64,000 nucleotides of DNA from Pseudomonas weihenstephanensis (GTDB taxonomy: Bacteria; Pseudomonadota; Gammaproteobacteria; Pseudomonadales; Pseudomonadaceae). The translations under genes were made by a program, and so were the position numbers. The notes below the pieces were generated by a model that was not told where the DNA came from, did no database searches, and saw only the letters and a list, made by a program, of their open reading frames with translations. The stretch is taken from the NCBI RefSeq assembly GCF_001043055.1, contig NZ_JYLF01000004.1, positions 310,001 through 374,000 on the forward strand, given 5' to 3'. This document shows positions 1 to 8,568 of this stretch, piece after piece (position 1 is the first letter of the stretch; each line of letters starts with the position of its first letter).

Positions 1-1
1 A

Positions 2-388
2 GAGCAGATCCACACCCGCCTTACCGTGCGCGCAGGTGGCTTGTTCAACCGCGAAGACGGCAGCCTGCCCGCCTGGGTCGGCGTCGAGTTGATGGCACAA
101 AGCGTGGCCGCCTACGCCGGTTGCCGCGCCCGCGTGCAAGGCGATCCGGTCGAGCTGGGCTTTTTGCTCGGCACGCGCAAATTTGAATGCAACGTCGACC
201 ACTTCCCGCTGGGCTGCGAGTTGCATATCCATGCGCTGCGCTCGCTGGAAGACGACAACGGCATGGGCGTGTTCGAGTGCCACCTCACCGGCCCCGATAT
301 CCATGCAACCGCCCGCCTGAACGTGTTCCGTCCGCCTCAGGCCGATAACTACCTTGCTCAAGCATCTCAGGAGACCCGTCATGACTGA
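2..388 (+). CDS. apeP: ApeP-like 3-hydroxyacyl-ACP dehydratase (5' end outside window)
   Basis: The reading frame is open from base 2, so the start lies upstream and 128 residues are visible. The sequence is that of a hotdog-fold dehydratase, with VELMAQSVAAYAG as the central helix and GFLLGTRKFEC after it. The family dehydrates 3-hydroxyacyl-ACP during chain extension of aryl polyenes, membrane-anchored pigments that protect against oxidants. It is followed by a ketoreductase and a ketosynthase, the same P-Q-R order as the E. coli ape cluster, which is the main support for the assignment. Its stop overlaps the next start by 8 bp, so the genes are translationally coupled. A generic FabZ/FabA-like enzyme is the alternative. 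Confidence 0.75.
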   Translation, partial: EQIHTRLTVRAGGLFNREDGSLPAWVGVELMAQSVAAYAGCRARVQGDPVELGFLLGTRKFECNVDHFPLGCELHIHALRSLEDDNGMGVFECHLTGPDIHATARLNVFRPPQADNYLAQASQETRHD

Positions 389-1109
389 GTCTATTTTGGT
401 CACCGGCTCCAGCCGTGGCATCGGTCGCGCCATCGCCTTGCGCCTGGCGCAGGCCGGTTTTGACCTGGTGCTGCATTGCCGCAGCGGCCGCAGCGAGGCC
501 GACGCCGTGATGGCCGAGGTGCACGCCTTGGGTCGTAGCGCACGCGTGCTGCAATTTGACGTGTCAGAGCGCGCCGAATGCAAAGCCATTCTGGAGGCCG
601 ACGTCGAAGCGCATGGCGCTTATTACGGCGTCGTCCTCAACGCTGGCCTGACCCGCGACGGCGCCTTCCCCGCGCTCAGCGAAGACGACTGGGACGTGGT
701 GATGCGCACCAACCTCGACGGTTTTTACAACGTGCTGCACCCGGTGATGATGCCCATGATCCGCCGCCGCAAGGCCGGACGCATCGTGTGCATCACCTCG
801 GTGTCGGGCCTGATCGGCAACCGTGGGCAAGTCAATTACAGCGCCTCCAAAGCCGGGCTGATCGGCGCCGCCAAGGCGCTGGCCATCGAGCTGGGCAAGC
901 GCAAGATCACCGTCAACTGCGTAGCGCCGGGGTTGATCGACACCGCCATGCTCGATGAAAACGTCCCTGTAGAAGAACTGATGAAAATGATCCCGGCACA
1001 ACGCATGGGCACCCCGGAAGAAGTCGCAGGCGCGGTTAACTTTTTGATGTCGGCCGAAGCCGGTTACATCACCCGCCAAGTGCTGGCCGTCAACGGGGGC
1101 CTGTGCTGA
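381..1109 (+). CDS. apeQ: ApeQ-like 3-oxoacyl-ACP reductase (FabG-type SDR)
   Basis: This is a 242-residue short-chain dehydrogenase. The Rossmann motif GSSRGIGRA lies near residue 12, and the catalytic Tyr153-x3-Lys157 is in NYSASK, with Ser upstream in ITSVSG. Such enzymes reduce 3-oxoacyl-ACP to 3-hydroxyacyl-ACP with NADPH. The ATG at 381 is chosen over an in-frame TTG at 354 because MTESILVTG is the normal N-terminus and CAGGAG precedes it. It overlaps the dehydratase and its stop forms TGATG with the ketosynthase start, so the three form one operon. Position between a dehydratase and a ketosynthase favours an APE role over bulk fatty acid synthesis. Confidence 0.82.
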   Translation: MTESILVTGSSRGIGRAIALRLAQAGFDLVLHCRSGRSEADAVMAEVHALGRSARVLQFDVSERAECKAILEADVEAHGAYYGVVLNAGLTRDGAFPALSEDDWDVVMRTNLDGFYNVLHPVMMPMIRRRKAGRIVCITSVSGLIGNRGQVNYSASKAGLIGAAKALAIELGKRKITVNCVAPGLIDTAMLDENVPVEELMKMIPAQRMGTPEEVAGAVNFLMSAEAGYITRQVLAVNGGLC

Positions 1110-2335
1110 TGAAACGCGTTGTCGTCACCGGCATGGCCGGCATCACCTCGCTGGGCAGTGACTGGGCCAGTATTGAAGCCCGCTTTGTGGCCGGGCGCAG
1201 TGGCATCCGGCGCATGGATGAATGGGACCGCTTCACCGAACTCAACACGCGCCTGGCCGGGCCGATTGATGACTTTGCGGCGCCCAAACACTGGACCCGC
1301 AAACAACTGCGCAGCATGGGCCGCGTGTCCCGGTTGGCGGTGGGTGCGGCCGAGCAGGCGCTGCAAGATGCGGGCTTGCTGGGCAACCCGATCATTCGTG
1401 ACGGGCGCATGGGCGTGGCCTGCGGCTCGTCCACCGGCAGCACCGACGAAATCAAAGCCTTCGGCAACATGTTGCTCAACTCCGTGGCCGAAGGCCTGAA
1501 CGCCAACAGCTACGTGCGCATGATGCCGCACACCACAGCGGCCAATATCAGCATCTTTTTTGGCCTCACCGGGCGTTTGATTCCCACCTCCAGTGCCTGC
1601 ACCAGCGGCAGTCAGGGCATCGGCTACGCCTACGAAGCCATCAAGTTCGGGCGTTTACCGCTGATGCTCGCCGGTGGCGCCGAAGAGTTGTGCCCCACCG
1701 AAGCCATGGTATTTGACGCGCTGTACGCCACCAGCCTGAAAAACGACGCCCCTCACACCAGCCCACGGCCGTACGACAACGGCCGCGACGGTCTGGTGAT
1801 CGGTGAGGGTGGCGGCATGCTGGTGCTCGAAGAACTGGAACACGCACTGGCCCGTGGCGCTCACATTCACGCTGAAATCGTCGGTTTTGGTAGCAATGCC
1901 GATGGCCAACACACCACGCGCCCGGAAGTCAGCACCATGCGCCGGGCGATGGAGCTGGCGCTGGAAGACGCAGGTATCGAGGCCAGCGCCATCGGTTACG
2001 TCAACGGTCACGGCACCGCCACCGAACAGGGCGACATCGCCGAAACCCTGGCCACCAGCGCACTGTTCGGCCCGAGCATGCCGATCAGTTCACAGAAGAG
2101 CTTTTTGGGCCACACCCTTGGCGCCTGTGGCGCGCTGGAATCCTGGTTCTGCATCGAAATGATGAACCGCAACCGCTACGTGCCGACCCTCAACCTGGAC
2201 GTCATCGACCCGCGCTGCGGCGAGTTGGACTACCTGCGCGGCGAGTTGCGCACGATGCACAACGATTACGTGATGAACAACAACTTTGCCTTCGGCGGGG
2301 TCAACACGTCGTTGATCTTCCGTCGCTGGTCGTGA
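1109..2335 (+). CDS. apeR: ApeR-like beta-ketoacyl-ACP synthase
   Basis: This is a 408-residue thiolase-fold condensing enzyme. The nucleophile is Cys164 in SSACTSGS, with His301 in NGHGTAT and His335 in FLGHTLGA, giving the complete Cys-His-His triad of KAS I/II enzymes. It would condense malonyl-ACP with the growing acyl-ACP. The ATG at 1109 shares its A with the upstream stop (TGATG); an earlier in-frame GTG at 1103 is less likely. It is the last recognisable biosynthetic gene of the APE-like cluster and corresponds to ApeR by position. The triad is intact, so it is not a chain-length-factor-like decoy. FabF-like activity in another pathway cannot be excluded from sequence alone. Confidence 0.82.
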   Translation: MKRVVVTGMAGITSLGSDWASIEARFVAGRSGIRRMDEWDRFTELNTRLAGPIDDFAAPKHWTRKQLRSMGRVSRLAVGAAEQALQDAGLLGNPIIRDGRMGVACGSSTGSTDEIKAFGNMLLNSVAEGLNANSYVRMMPHTTAANISIFFGLTGRLIPTSSACTSGSQGIGYAYEAIKFGRLPLMLAGGAEELCPTEAMVFDALYATSLKNDAPHTSPRPYDNGRDGLVIGEGGGMLVLEELEHALARGAHIHAEIVGFGSNADGQHTTRPEVSTMRRAMELALEDAGIEASAIGYVNGHGTATEQGDIAETLATSALFGPSMPISSQKSFLGHTLGACGALESWFCIEMMNRNRYVPTLNLDVIDPRCGELDYLRGELRTMHNDYVMNNNFAFGGVNTSLIFRRWS

Positions 2336-2353
2336 CCTTCTGGAGTCAATGGA

Positions 2354-2794
2354 ATGCCTTATCTGTTACGCGCAACCCTGATCGCCCTGGCGCTGCTGAG
2401 CACAGTGTCGTGCAGCAGCAAACGCCTGCTCACCCCCGACCGCAGCGTGCCGGTGTCGATCCAGACCGACCGGGCGAGTATGCAGCACGCCATCGTCAAA
2501 ACCCTGGTCGCGCGCCAATGGACGGTACAGAAAATCACCCCGCAGTTGGTGCAGGCGCACATTACCGTACGCGGCCAATACCACGCCGAAATTGACATCC
2601 CGTACAGCGCCGACCACTACCGTATCCAGTACCGCGACAGCAGCGGCCTGGACTACAAGGACGGCAAGATTCACAAGAATTACATCCGTTGGGTGCGCCT
2701 GTTGGACAAGGGCATCCTGCGTGAGTTGAAAGACCACCAGAACGAACAGACCGCTCAACAGCTGTCGCAATCGGCTTTGGCAAAACCGCAATAA
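2354..2794 (+). CDS. Small lipoprotein of unknown function
   Basis: This is a 146-residue protein. Its lipoprotein signal peptide starts MPYLLRATLIALALL and is followed by a lipobox ending TVSC, so lipidation at about Cys16-17 and membrane anchoring are expected. The mature part has a basic, Gln-rich C-terminus (ELKDHQNEQTAQQ) and no family I recognise. It begins 18 bp after the ketosynthase stop and is followed 29 bp later by another exported protein, so it probably shares the APE-operon transcript. A role in the envelope or in placing the lipid product is inference from position only. Confidence 0.72.
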   Translation: MPYLLRATLIALALLSTVSCSSKRLLTPDRSVPVSIQTDRASMQHAIVKTLVARQWTVQKITPQLVQAHITVRGQYHAEIDIPYSADHYRIQYRDSSGLDYKDGKIHKNYIRWVRLLDKGILRELKDHQNEQTAQQLSQSALAKPQ

Positions 2795-2823
2795 CACACC
2801 TTTTTGACGTCAAGGAGACTTCA

Positions 2824-3270
2824 ATGCAATTCAAAACTCTGGCCGCTGCCACCACCCTGCTGCTGTGCACCCTGCCAGCCGTGAGTCAGGCGCGTGATAC
2901 CGCGCTGTACCTGCCATTTGACCAGGTGGTGACCGAAGCCATCAGCAGCGGCAAAATCGACGGCAGCGTCAAGTTCTACCTGGCAGGCAACACGCCACGC
3001 GGCAAAGTCACCGTGGTCAGCCCGGGCGCTGTGACCAACAAAAAGACCAACGCCTTCAACAAAAGCGACGAACAAGCCTGTTCTTGGGCCCTGCAATCGG
3101 CGCTGATCACAATGCACGAAGCGGCAAAAAAAGTCGGGGCCAACGCCGTGACCAACATCGCCAGCTTCTACAAACGCAACGAACGCAAAGACCCTAAAAC
3201 CTACGAATGCCATGCGGGCGCGGTCATCGCGGGCGTGGCGTTGAAGGGTGATCTGGCGAAGGTGAACTAA
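2824..3270 (+). CDS. Secreted protein of unknown function
   Basis: This is a 148-residue protein with a clear Sec signal peptide (MQFKTLAAATTLLLCTLPA, cleavage near VSQA-RD). The mature region holds two cysteines, in EQACSW and YECHAG, that could form a disulfide. Its GANAVTNIASFY segment resembles the GANAV stretch of YbjQ-like small domains. Similar Pseudomonas proteins are sometimes named 'excinuclease ATPase subunit', which this exported sequence does not support. AAGGAG lies a few bases before the ATG. It is the last gene before a strong palindrome and is probably the end of the APE-associated operon. Confidence 0.7.
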   Translation: MQFKTLAAATTLLLCTLPAVSQARDTALYLPFDQVVTEAISSGKIDGSVKFYLAGNTPRGKVTVVSPGAVTNKKTNAFNKSDEQACSWALQSALITMHEAAKKVGANAVTNIASFYKRNERKDPKTYECHAGAVIAGVALKGDLAKVN

Positions 3271-3318
3271 GACCTCGTAGATACGTTGTACTCTCACGGC
3301 CTTGCCGTGCCTCCCGGA

Positions 3319-3378
3319 GGCGCTGGTGCAGGCTGCGATCTTTTGACCTTAAGAAAGATCGCAGCCTGCACCAGCGCC
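3319..3378. terminator. 25-bp perfect inverted repeat between convergent genes
   Basis: The arms at 3319-3343 and 3354-3378 are perfectly complementary over 25 bp, with a 10-base loop (TGACCTTAAG). The outer arm ends at the stop codon of the LysR gene. It contains the GGCTGCGATC core seen in several other intergenic repeats here, so it is probably a REP-family hairpin. It may act as a bidirectional terminator between the APE-linked operon and the LysR gene. Confidence 0.7.
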
Positions 3379-4280
3379 TACGGGATGTTGGGGACGGTTT
3401 TGCGTGTCAGCAGGTCGGCAAACGCATGGGCCATCGGTGAGTGCTGACCTTTGCGTTGCACCAGCCACACGGCGGTGTTGGCATCCGGGTCGAGCAGCGC
3501 TCGGTACACCACGCCTTTGATACGCATGTGCTGGAACGACGCAGGTAAAACCGACACGCCCAACCCCGCCGACACCAGCCCGATGATGGTCATGGCCTCG
3601 CCGGCTTCCTGTGAAAAATGCGGGCTGAACCCGGCTTGCCGGGCCAGGCTCAGCAACTGCGCGTACAAGCCGCTGCCATAACTGCGCGGGAAGAATACAA
3701 ACGGCTCTTCGGCCAGCGCCGCCAGGTGCAAGCCGTCTTCACTGCCTTCGGCCAACGGGTGGTCAGCGCGAATCACGGCGACCAACGGCTCGCGGAACAG
3801 TTCCACAGCATGCAGCGAATCGGGCAATACCAGCGGGCGCATCATGCCCACTTCGATGGACTCATCCACCAGCCCTTCGGCGACTTCGCGGCTGCTCATT
3901 TCTTTGAGGTTCAAGTGCACGGCGGGGAATGCCTGACGAAAGGCAAAGATCGCCTGCGGGATGCTGGAGCTGAACGGGGCCGATGAGGTGAAGCCGATCT
4001 TTAATTCACCCAGTTCACCCAACTGCGCGCGCCGCGCCACATCGGCGGCTTTGTCGACCTGCGCCAACACCACACGCGCCTCTTCCAAAAACAATCGTCC
4101 CGCTTCGCTGAGTGCAACGCGCCGGTTGGTGCGCTCGAACAATCGCGCACCCAACTCCTGCTCCAGCGCCTGTATTTGCTGGCTCAGTGGCGGTTGGGAG
4201 ATGCCCAGTAACTGAGCCGCACGGCCAAAGTGCAGCTCTTCGGCGACGGCGATGAAGTAGCGCAAATGACGCAGTTCCAT
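3378..4280 (-). CDS. LysR-family transcriptional regulator
   Basis: This is a 300-residue protein of normal LysR length. The N-terminal winged helix-turn-helix is MELRHLRYFIAVAEELHFGRAA with SQPPLSQQIQALE as recognition helix, followed by a linker helix and a type-2 periplasmic-binding-like effector domain (GELKIGFTSSAPF onward). It is transcribed away from an MFS exporter with a 120-bp gap, the classic arrangement of a LysR regulator and its target. E. coli ynfL/ynfM has the same layout. The effector is unknown. An AAAGAAT-N14-ATTCTTT dyad in the gap is a candidate binding site. Confidence 0.9.
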   Translation of the reverse strand: MELRHLRYFIAVAEELHFGRAAQLLGISQPPLSQQIQALEQELGARLFERTNRRVALSEAGRLFLEEARVVLAQVDKAADVARRAQLGELGELKIGFTSSAPFSSSIPQAIFAFRQAFPAVHLNLKEMSSREVAEGLVDESIEVGMMRPLVLPDSLHAVELFREPLVAVIRADHPLAEGSEDGLHLAALAEEPFVFFPRSYGSGLYAQLLSLARQAGFSPHFSQEAGEAMTIIGLVSAGLGVSVLPASFQHMRIKGVVYRALLDPDANTAVWLVQRKGQHSPMAHAFADLLTRKTVPNIP

Positions 4281-4333
4281 ACAGGCTCCATTGAGTCGTA
4301 AAACCTATCAAACAGGTCGAACAATATATTGGA

Positions 4334-4361
4334 AAGAATCGTTAGCCGCCTATATTCTTTT
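4334..4361. promoter_or_regulatory. Dyad in LysR/MFS intergenic region, possible operator
   Basis: AAAGAAT at 4334-4340 and ATTCTTT at 4355-4361 are exact inverted repeats with a 14-base spacer. They lie in the 120-bp gap between the divergent LysR and MFS genes. LysR proteins bind interrupted dyads in such gaps. The sequence does not show a textbook T-N11-A core, so the assignment is tentative. Confidence 0.35.
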
Positions 4362-4400
4362 GCCATTGCCGCCCGGCTTTACGTTTTTTTGAGGTCCCCC

Positions 4401-5681
4401 GTGAAAACTGCTGTTGCCCCGCTCGCCCACGAAGTCCCGCCTTCTGCGCTGGATGATGTTGTCGCTGAACTCAATGACGTGTTTATCGAAAAAGGCACAC
4501 CGATGTTTATGCGCACGGTGCTGGCGTTGTTCTCGGGCGGGTTTGCGACCTTTGCACTGCTGTATTGCGTGCAGCCGATGATGCCGGTGCTGTCCCATGA
4601 ATACGGGATCAATGCGGCGCAAAGCAGCCTGATCCTGTCGGTCGCCACCGCGATGCTGGCCATTGGTCTGCTGGTGACCGGCCCTATTTCTGACGCCTTT
4701 GGGCGTAAACCGGTGATGGTGTTTGCGCTGTTTTCAGCCGCCGCTTTTACCGTACTCAGTGCCTTGATGCCGACGTGGGAAGGCGTACTGATCACCCGGG
4801 CGCTGGTGGGTTTATCGCTCAGTGGGCTGGCCGCAGTGGCGATGACCTATTTGAGTGAAGAAATTCACCCGCAGCACATCGGGCTGGCGATGGGGTTGTA
4901 CATCGGCGGCAACGCGATTGGCGGCATGAGCGGGCGTTTGATCAGCGGCGTATTGATCGACTTTGTGAGCTGGCACACGGCGATGCTGGTGATCGGCGGG
5001 CTGGCACTGGCGGCGGCGCTGGTGTTCGTAAAAATCCTTCCCGAGTCGCGCAACTTCCGCCCACGGGCCATGAACCCACGCAGCCTGCTTGACGGCTTCA
5101 CCATGCACTTTCGCGACGCCGGGTTGCCGTGGCTGTTTCTCGAAGCGTTCCTGCTGATGGGCAGCTTCGTGACGCTGTTCAACTACATCGGCTATCGCCT
5201 GCTGGCCGACCCGTACAACATGAACCAGGCCGTGGTGGGCTTGCTGTCCATCGTGTACCTGTCGGGCATCTACAGCTCGGCGCAAATTGGCGCGCTGGCG
5301 GACAAACTGGGGCGCCGCAAAGTGCTGTGGGCGGTCATCGTGCTGATGCTGGCCGGGATTGCCCTGACCCTGCTTGAACCGATCGCGTTCGTGGTCATCG
5401 GCATGCTGCTGTTCACGTTTGGTTTCTTTGGCGCGCACTCGGTGGCCAGCAGCTGGATTGGCCGGCGCGCCACCAAGGCCAAGGGCCAAGCGTCGTCGCT
5501 GTACCTGTTCAGCTACTACGCAGGCTCGAGCGTGGCCGGAACCTTGGGCGGGGTGTTTTGGCACCTCGCGGGGTGGAACGGCATTGGCCTGTTTATCGGC
5601 GGTTTGTTGGTGATTGCCCTGCTAGTGGCACTGCACCTGGCCAAACTGCCCGCGTTGCCGGGAAATATGAAGAACGCCTGA
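4401..5681 (+). CDS. MFS transporter, YnfM-like exporter
   Basis: This is a 426-residue major facilitator protein with about 12 membrane segments. A motif-A-like loop GPISDAFGRKPVM follows TM2, and a second related loop (ADKLGRRK) sits in the C-terminal half, as expected of the duplicated MFS fold. It begins with a cytoplasmic N-tail of about 35 residues. The GTG at 4401 is chosen because GAGG lies just upstream; an in-frame ATG at 4329 would add 24 unlikely residues and overlap the candidate operator. The divergent LysR gene probably controls it, and export of a small metabolite or drug is likely by analogy. The substrate cannot be read from sequence. Confidence 0.85.
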   Translation: MKTAVAPLAHEVPPSALDDVVAELNDVFIEKGTPMFMRTVLALFSGGFATFALLYCVQPMMPVLSHEYGINAAQSSLILSVATAMLAIGLLVTGPISDAFGRKPVMVFALFSAAAFTVLSALMPTWEGVLITRALVGLSLSGLAAVAMTYLSEEIHPQHIGLAMGLYIGGNAIGGMSGRLISGVLIDFVSWHTAMLVIGGLALAAALVFVKILPESRNFRPRAMNPRSLLDGFTMHFRDAGLPWLFLEAFLLMGSFVTLFNYIGYRLLADPYNMNQAVVGLLSIVYLSGIYSSAQIGALADKLGRRKVLWAVIVLMLAGIALTLLEPIAFVVIGMLLFTFGFFGAHSVASSWIGRRATKAKGQASSLYLFSYYAGSSVAGTLGGVFWHLAGWNGIGLFIGGLLVIALLVALHLAKLPALPGNMKNA

Positions 5682-5697
5682 GCGTTCAATCCGCCAT

Positions 5698-5735
5698 AAA
5701 AAAGGCCCGGGTCTCAAGCGAGAACCGGGCCTTTT
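5698..5735. terminator. Bidirectional terminator between MFS gene and hemE
   Basis: AAAAGGCCCGG pairs with CCGGGCCTTTT around a short loop, flanked by A-tract and T-tract. This is the form of a rho-independent terminator usable in both directions. It sits between the convergent stops of the MFS gene (5681) and hemE (5748). Confidence 0.85.
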
Positions 5736-5747
5736 GCGTACCGCTAC

Positions 5748-6815
5748 TTACTGATGGTATTGCCCCGAGAACTCATGCACGGCGCTGATGAAGGCCCCTG
5801 CGTGTTCCGGTTTAACTTCCGGGGTGATGCCATGCCCCAAGTTGAACACGTGGCCCGAACCGTTGCCGTAGCTGGCCAGAATGCGTTTAACCTCGGTGCG
5901 GATGGCTTCGGGGTTGGCGTAGAGCACGGTGGGGTCCATGTTGCCTTGCAGCGCAACTTTGTTACCCACGCGACGGCGGGCTTCGCCCAGGTCGCAGGTC
6001 CAGTCCAGGCCCAGCGCGTCGGCGCCTGCATCGGCGATGCTTTCGAGCCACAAGCCACCGTTTTTGGTGAACAGGATGACCGGTACTTTGCGGCCTTCGT
6101 GCTCGCGGATCAGGCCGCTGACGATTTTGCGCATGTAAGCCAGGGAGAACTCCTGATACGCCGCCGACGACAGGTTACCGCCCCAGGTGTCGAAGATTTG
6201 CACCGCTTGCGCACCGGCCAGAATCTGCCCGTTGAGGTACGAAGTCACCGACTGCGCCAGCTTGTCGAGCAGCAAGTGCATGGCCTGCGGGGTGTCGTAG
6301 AGCATGGCTTTGGTTTTGCGGAAGTCTTTGGACGAGCCGCCTTCAACCATGTAAGTGGCCAGCGTCCACGGGCTGCCGGAGAAGCCGATCAGCGGCACGC
6401 GACCGTTGAGTTCTTTGCGGATGGTACTGACCGCGTTCATCACGTAGCCGAGGTCTTTTTGCGGATCAGGGATTGGCAGCGCTTCGATGTCGGCCAGGGT
6501 GCTGACCACTTTTTTGAAGCGCGGGCCTTCGCCGGTCTCGAAGTACAGGCCTTGGCCCATGGCGTCGGGGATGGTCAGGATGTCGGAAAACAGAATCGCG
6601 GCATCGAGCTGCGGGAAACGGTCCAGAGGCTGCATGGTGACTTCGCAGGCGAACTCGGCGTTCTTGCACAAGCTCATGAAATCACCGGCCTTGGCGCGGC
6701 TGGCGCGGTATTCCGGCAAGTAGCGACCGGCCTGACGCATCATCCAGACAGGCGTTACGTCTACGGGTTGCTTGAGCAAAGCGCGAAGGAAACGGTCATT
6801 CTTGAGATCAGTCAT
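5748..6815 (-). CDS. hemE: Uroporphyrinogen decarboxylase
   Basis: This is a 355-residue enzyme of standard length. It removes four carboxyl groups from uroporphyrinogen III to give coproporphyrinogen III in haem synthesis, in the cytosol. The signature [16 protein letters not shown] near residues 21-36 carries the substrate-binding Arg residues, and the second signature [16 protein letters not shown] is present. The ATG at 6815 gives the normal N-terminus [10 protein letters not shown]. It lies downstream of gltD on the same strand but is separated by a 300-bp repeat region, so it is probably transcribed separately. Confidence 0.97.
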   Translation of the reverse strand: MTDLKNDRFLRALLKQPVDVTPVWMMRQAGRYLPEYRASRAKAGDFMSLCKNAEFACEVTMQPLDRFPQLDAAILFSDILTIPDAMGQGLYFETGEGPRFKKVVSTLADIEALPIPDPQKDLGYVMNAVSTIRKELNGRVPLIGFSGSPWTLATYMVEGGSSKDFRKTKAMLYDTPQAMHLLLDKLAQSVTSYLNGQILAGAQAVQIFDTWGGNLSSAAYQEFSLAYMRKIVSGLIREHEGRKVPVILFTKNGGLWLESIADAGADALGLDWTCDLGEARRRVGNKVALQGNMDPTVLYANPEAIRTEVKRILASYGNGSGHVFNLGHGITPEVKPEHAGAFISAVHEFSGQYHQ

Positions 6816-6930
6816 GTCAGCATCCGGAAAAAAAGTGGGGGCATTTTCTCAGAGACGGACGCAAAAGGCACGGCAAGAGCCGTGCCTTTTATCTATCGGG
6901 GCGATTTGCCGCGTTTAGGGTGACGCTTTG

Positions 6931-7113
6931 CCCTCACCCCAACCCTCTCCCGGAGGGAGAGGGAGCTGTTTTATAGCGTTACATAAATCTCTGGCACACA
7001 CCCAATTGATCCCCTCTCCTGTTGAGAGAGGGGGCTTTTTTATGGTGGTACATAAATCTGCGGTACACACCCCATCAGTCCCCTCTCCCTTTGGGAGAGG
7101 GTTAGGGTGAGGG
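6931..7113. repeat. Three-hairpin mosaic repeat (copy 1), 3' of gltD
   Basis: This fills most of the 301-bp gltD-hemE gap. Outer arms (6931-6951 and 7093-7113) are inverted copies matching at 20 of 21 positions, built on CCCTCACCCC-AACCCTCTCCC. Inside are two perfect 9-bp CCCTCTCCC/GGGAGAGGG hairpins (6943-6963, 7081-7101) and a degenerate one near 7011-7034, spaced 69 bp apart. The two spacers are themselves similar, sharing ACATAAATCT and CACACACCC. The element ends 3 bases from the gltD stop codon. A second copy of the same architecture lies at 55429-55589. Confidence 0.85.
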
Positions 7114-7116
7114 TTT

Positions 7117-8553
<1,437 letters not shown>

Positions 8554-8568
8554 CTATTCAGGCGCATA

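Noticed and set aside
6928..7110. Small open frame with a 23-residue repeat (SPGGRG, SPVERG, SPFGRG units)
   Set aside because: The repetition comes from the hairpin DNA repeat; no ribosome-binding site and no protein-like composition.
6931..7113. CRISPR-like reading of the regularly spaced hairpins
   Set aside because: Only three imperfect units, spacers similar to each other, no cas genes.
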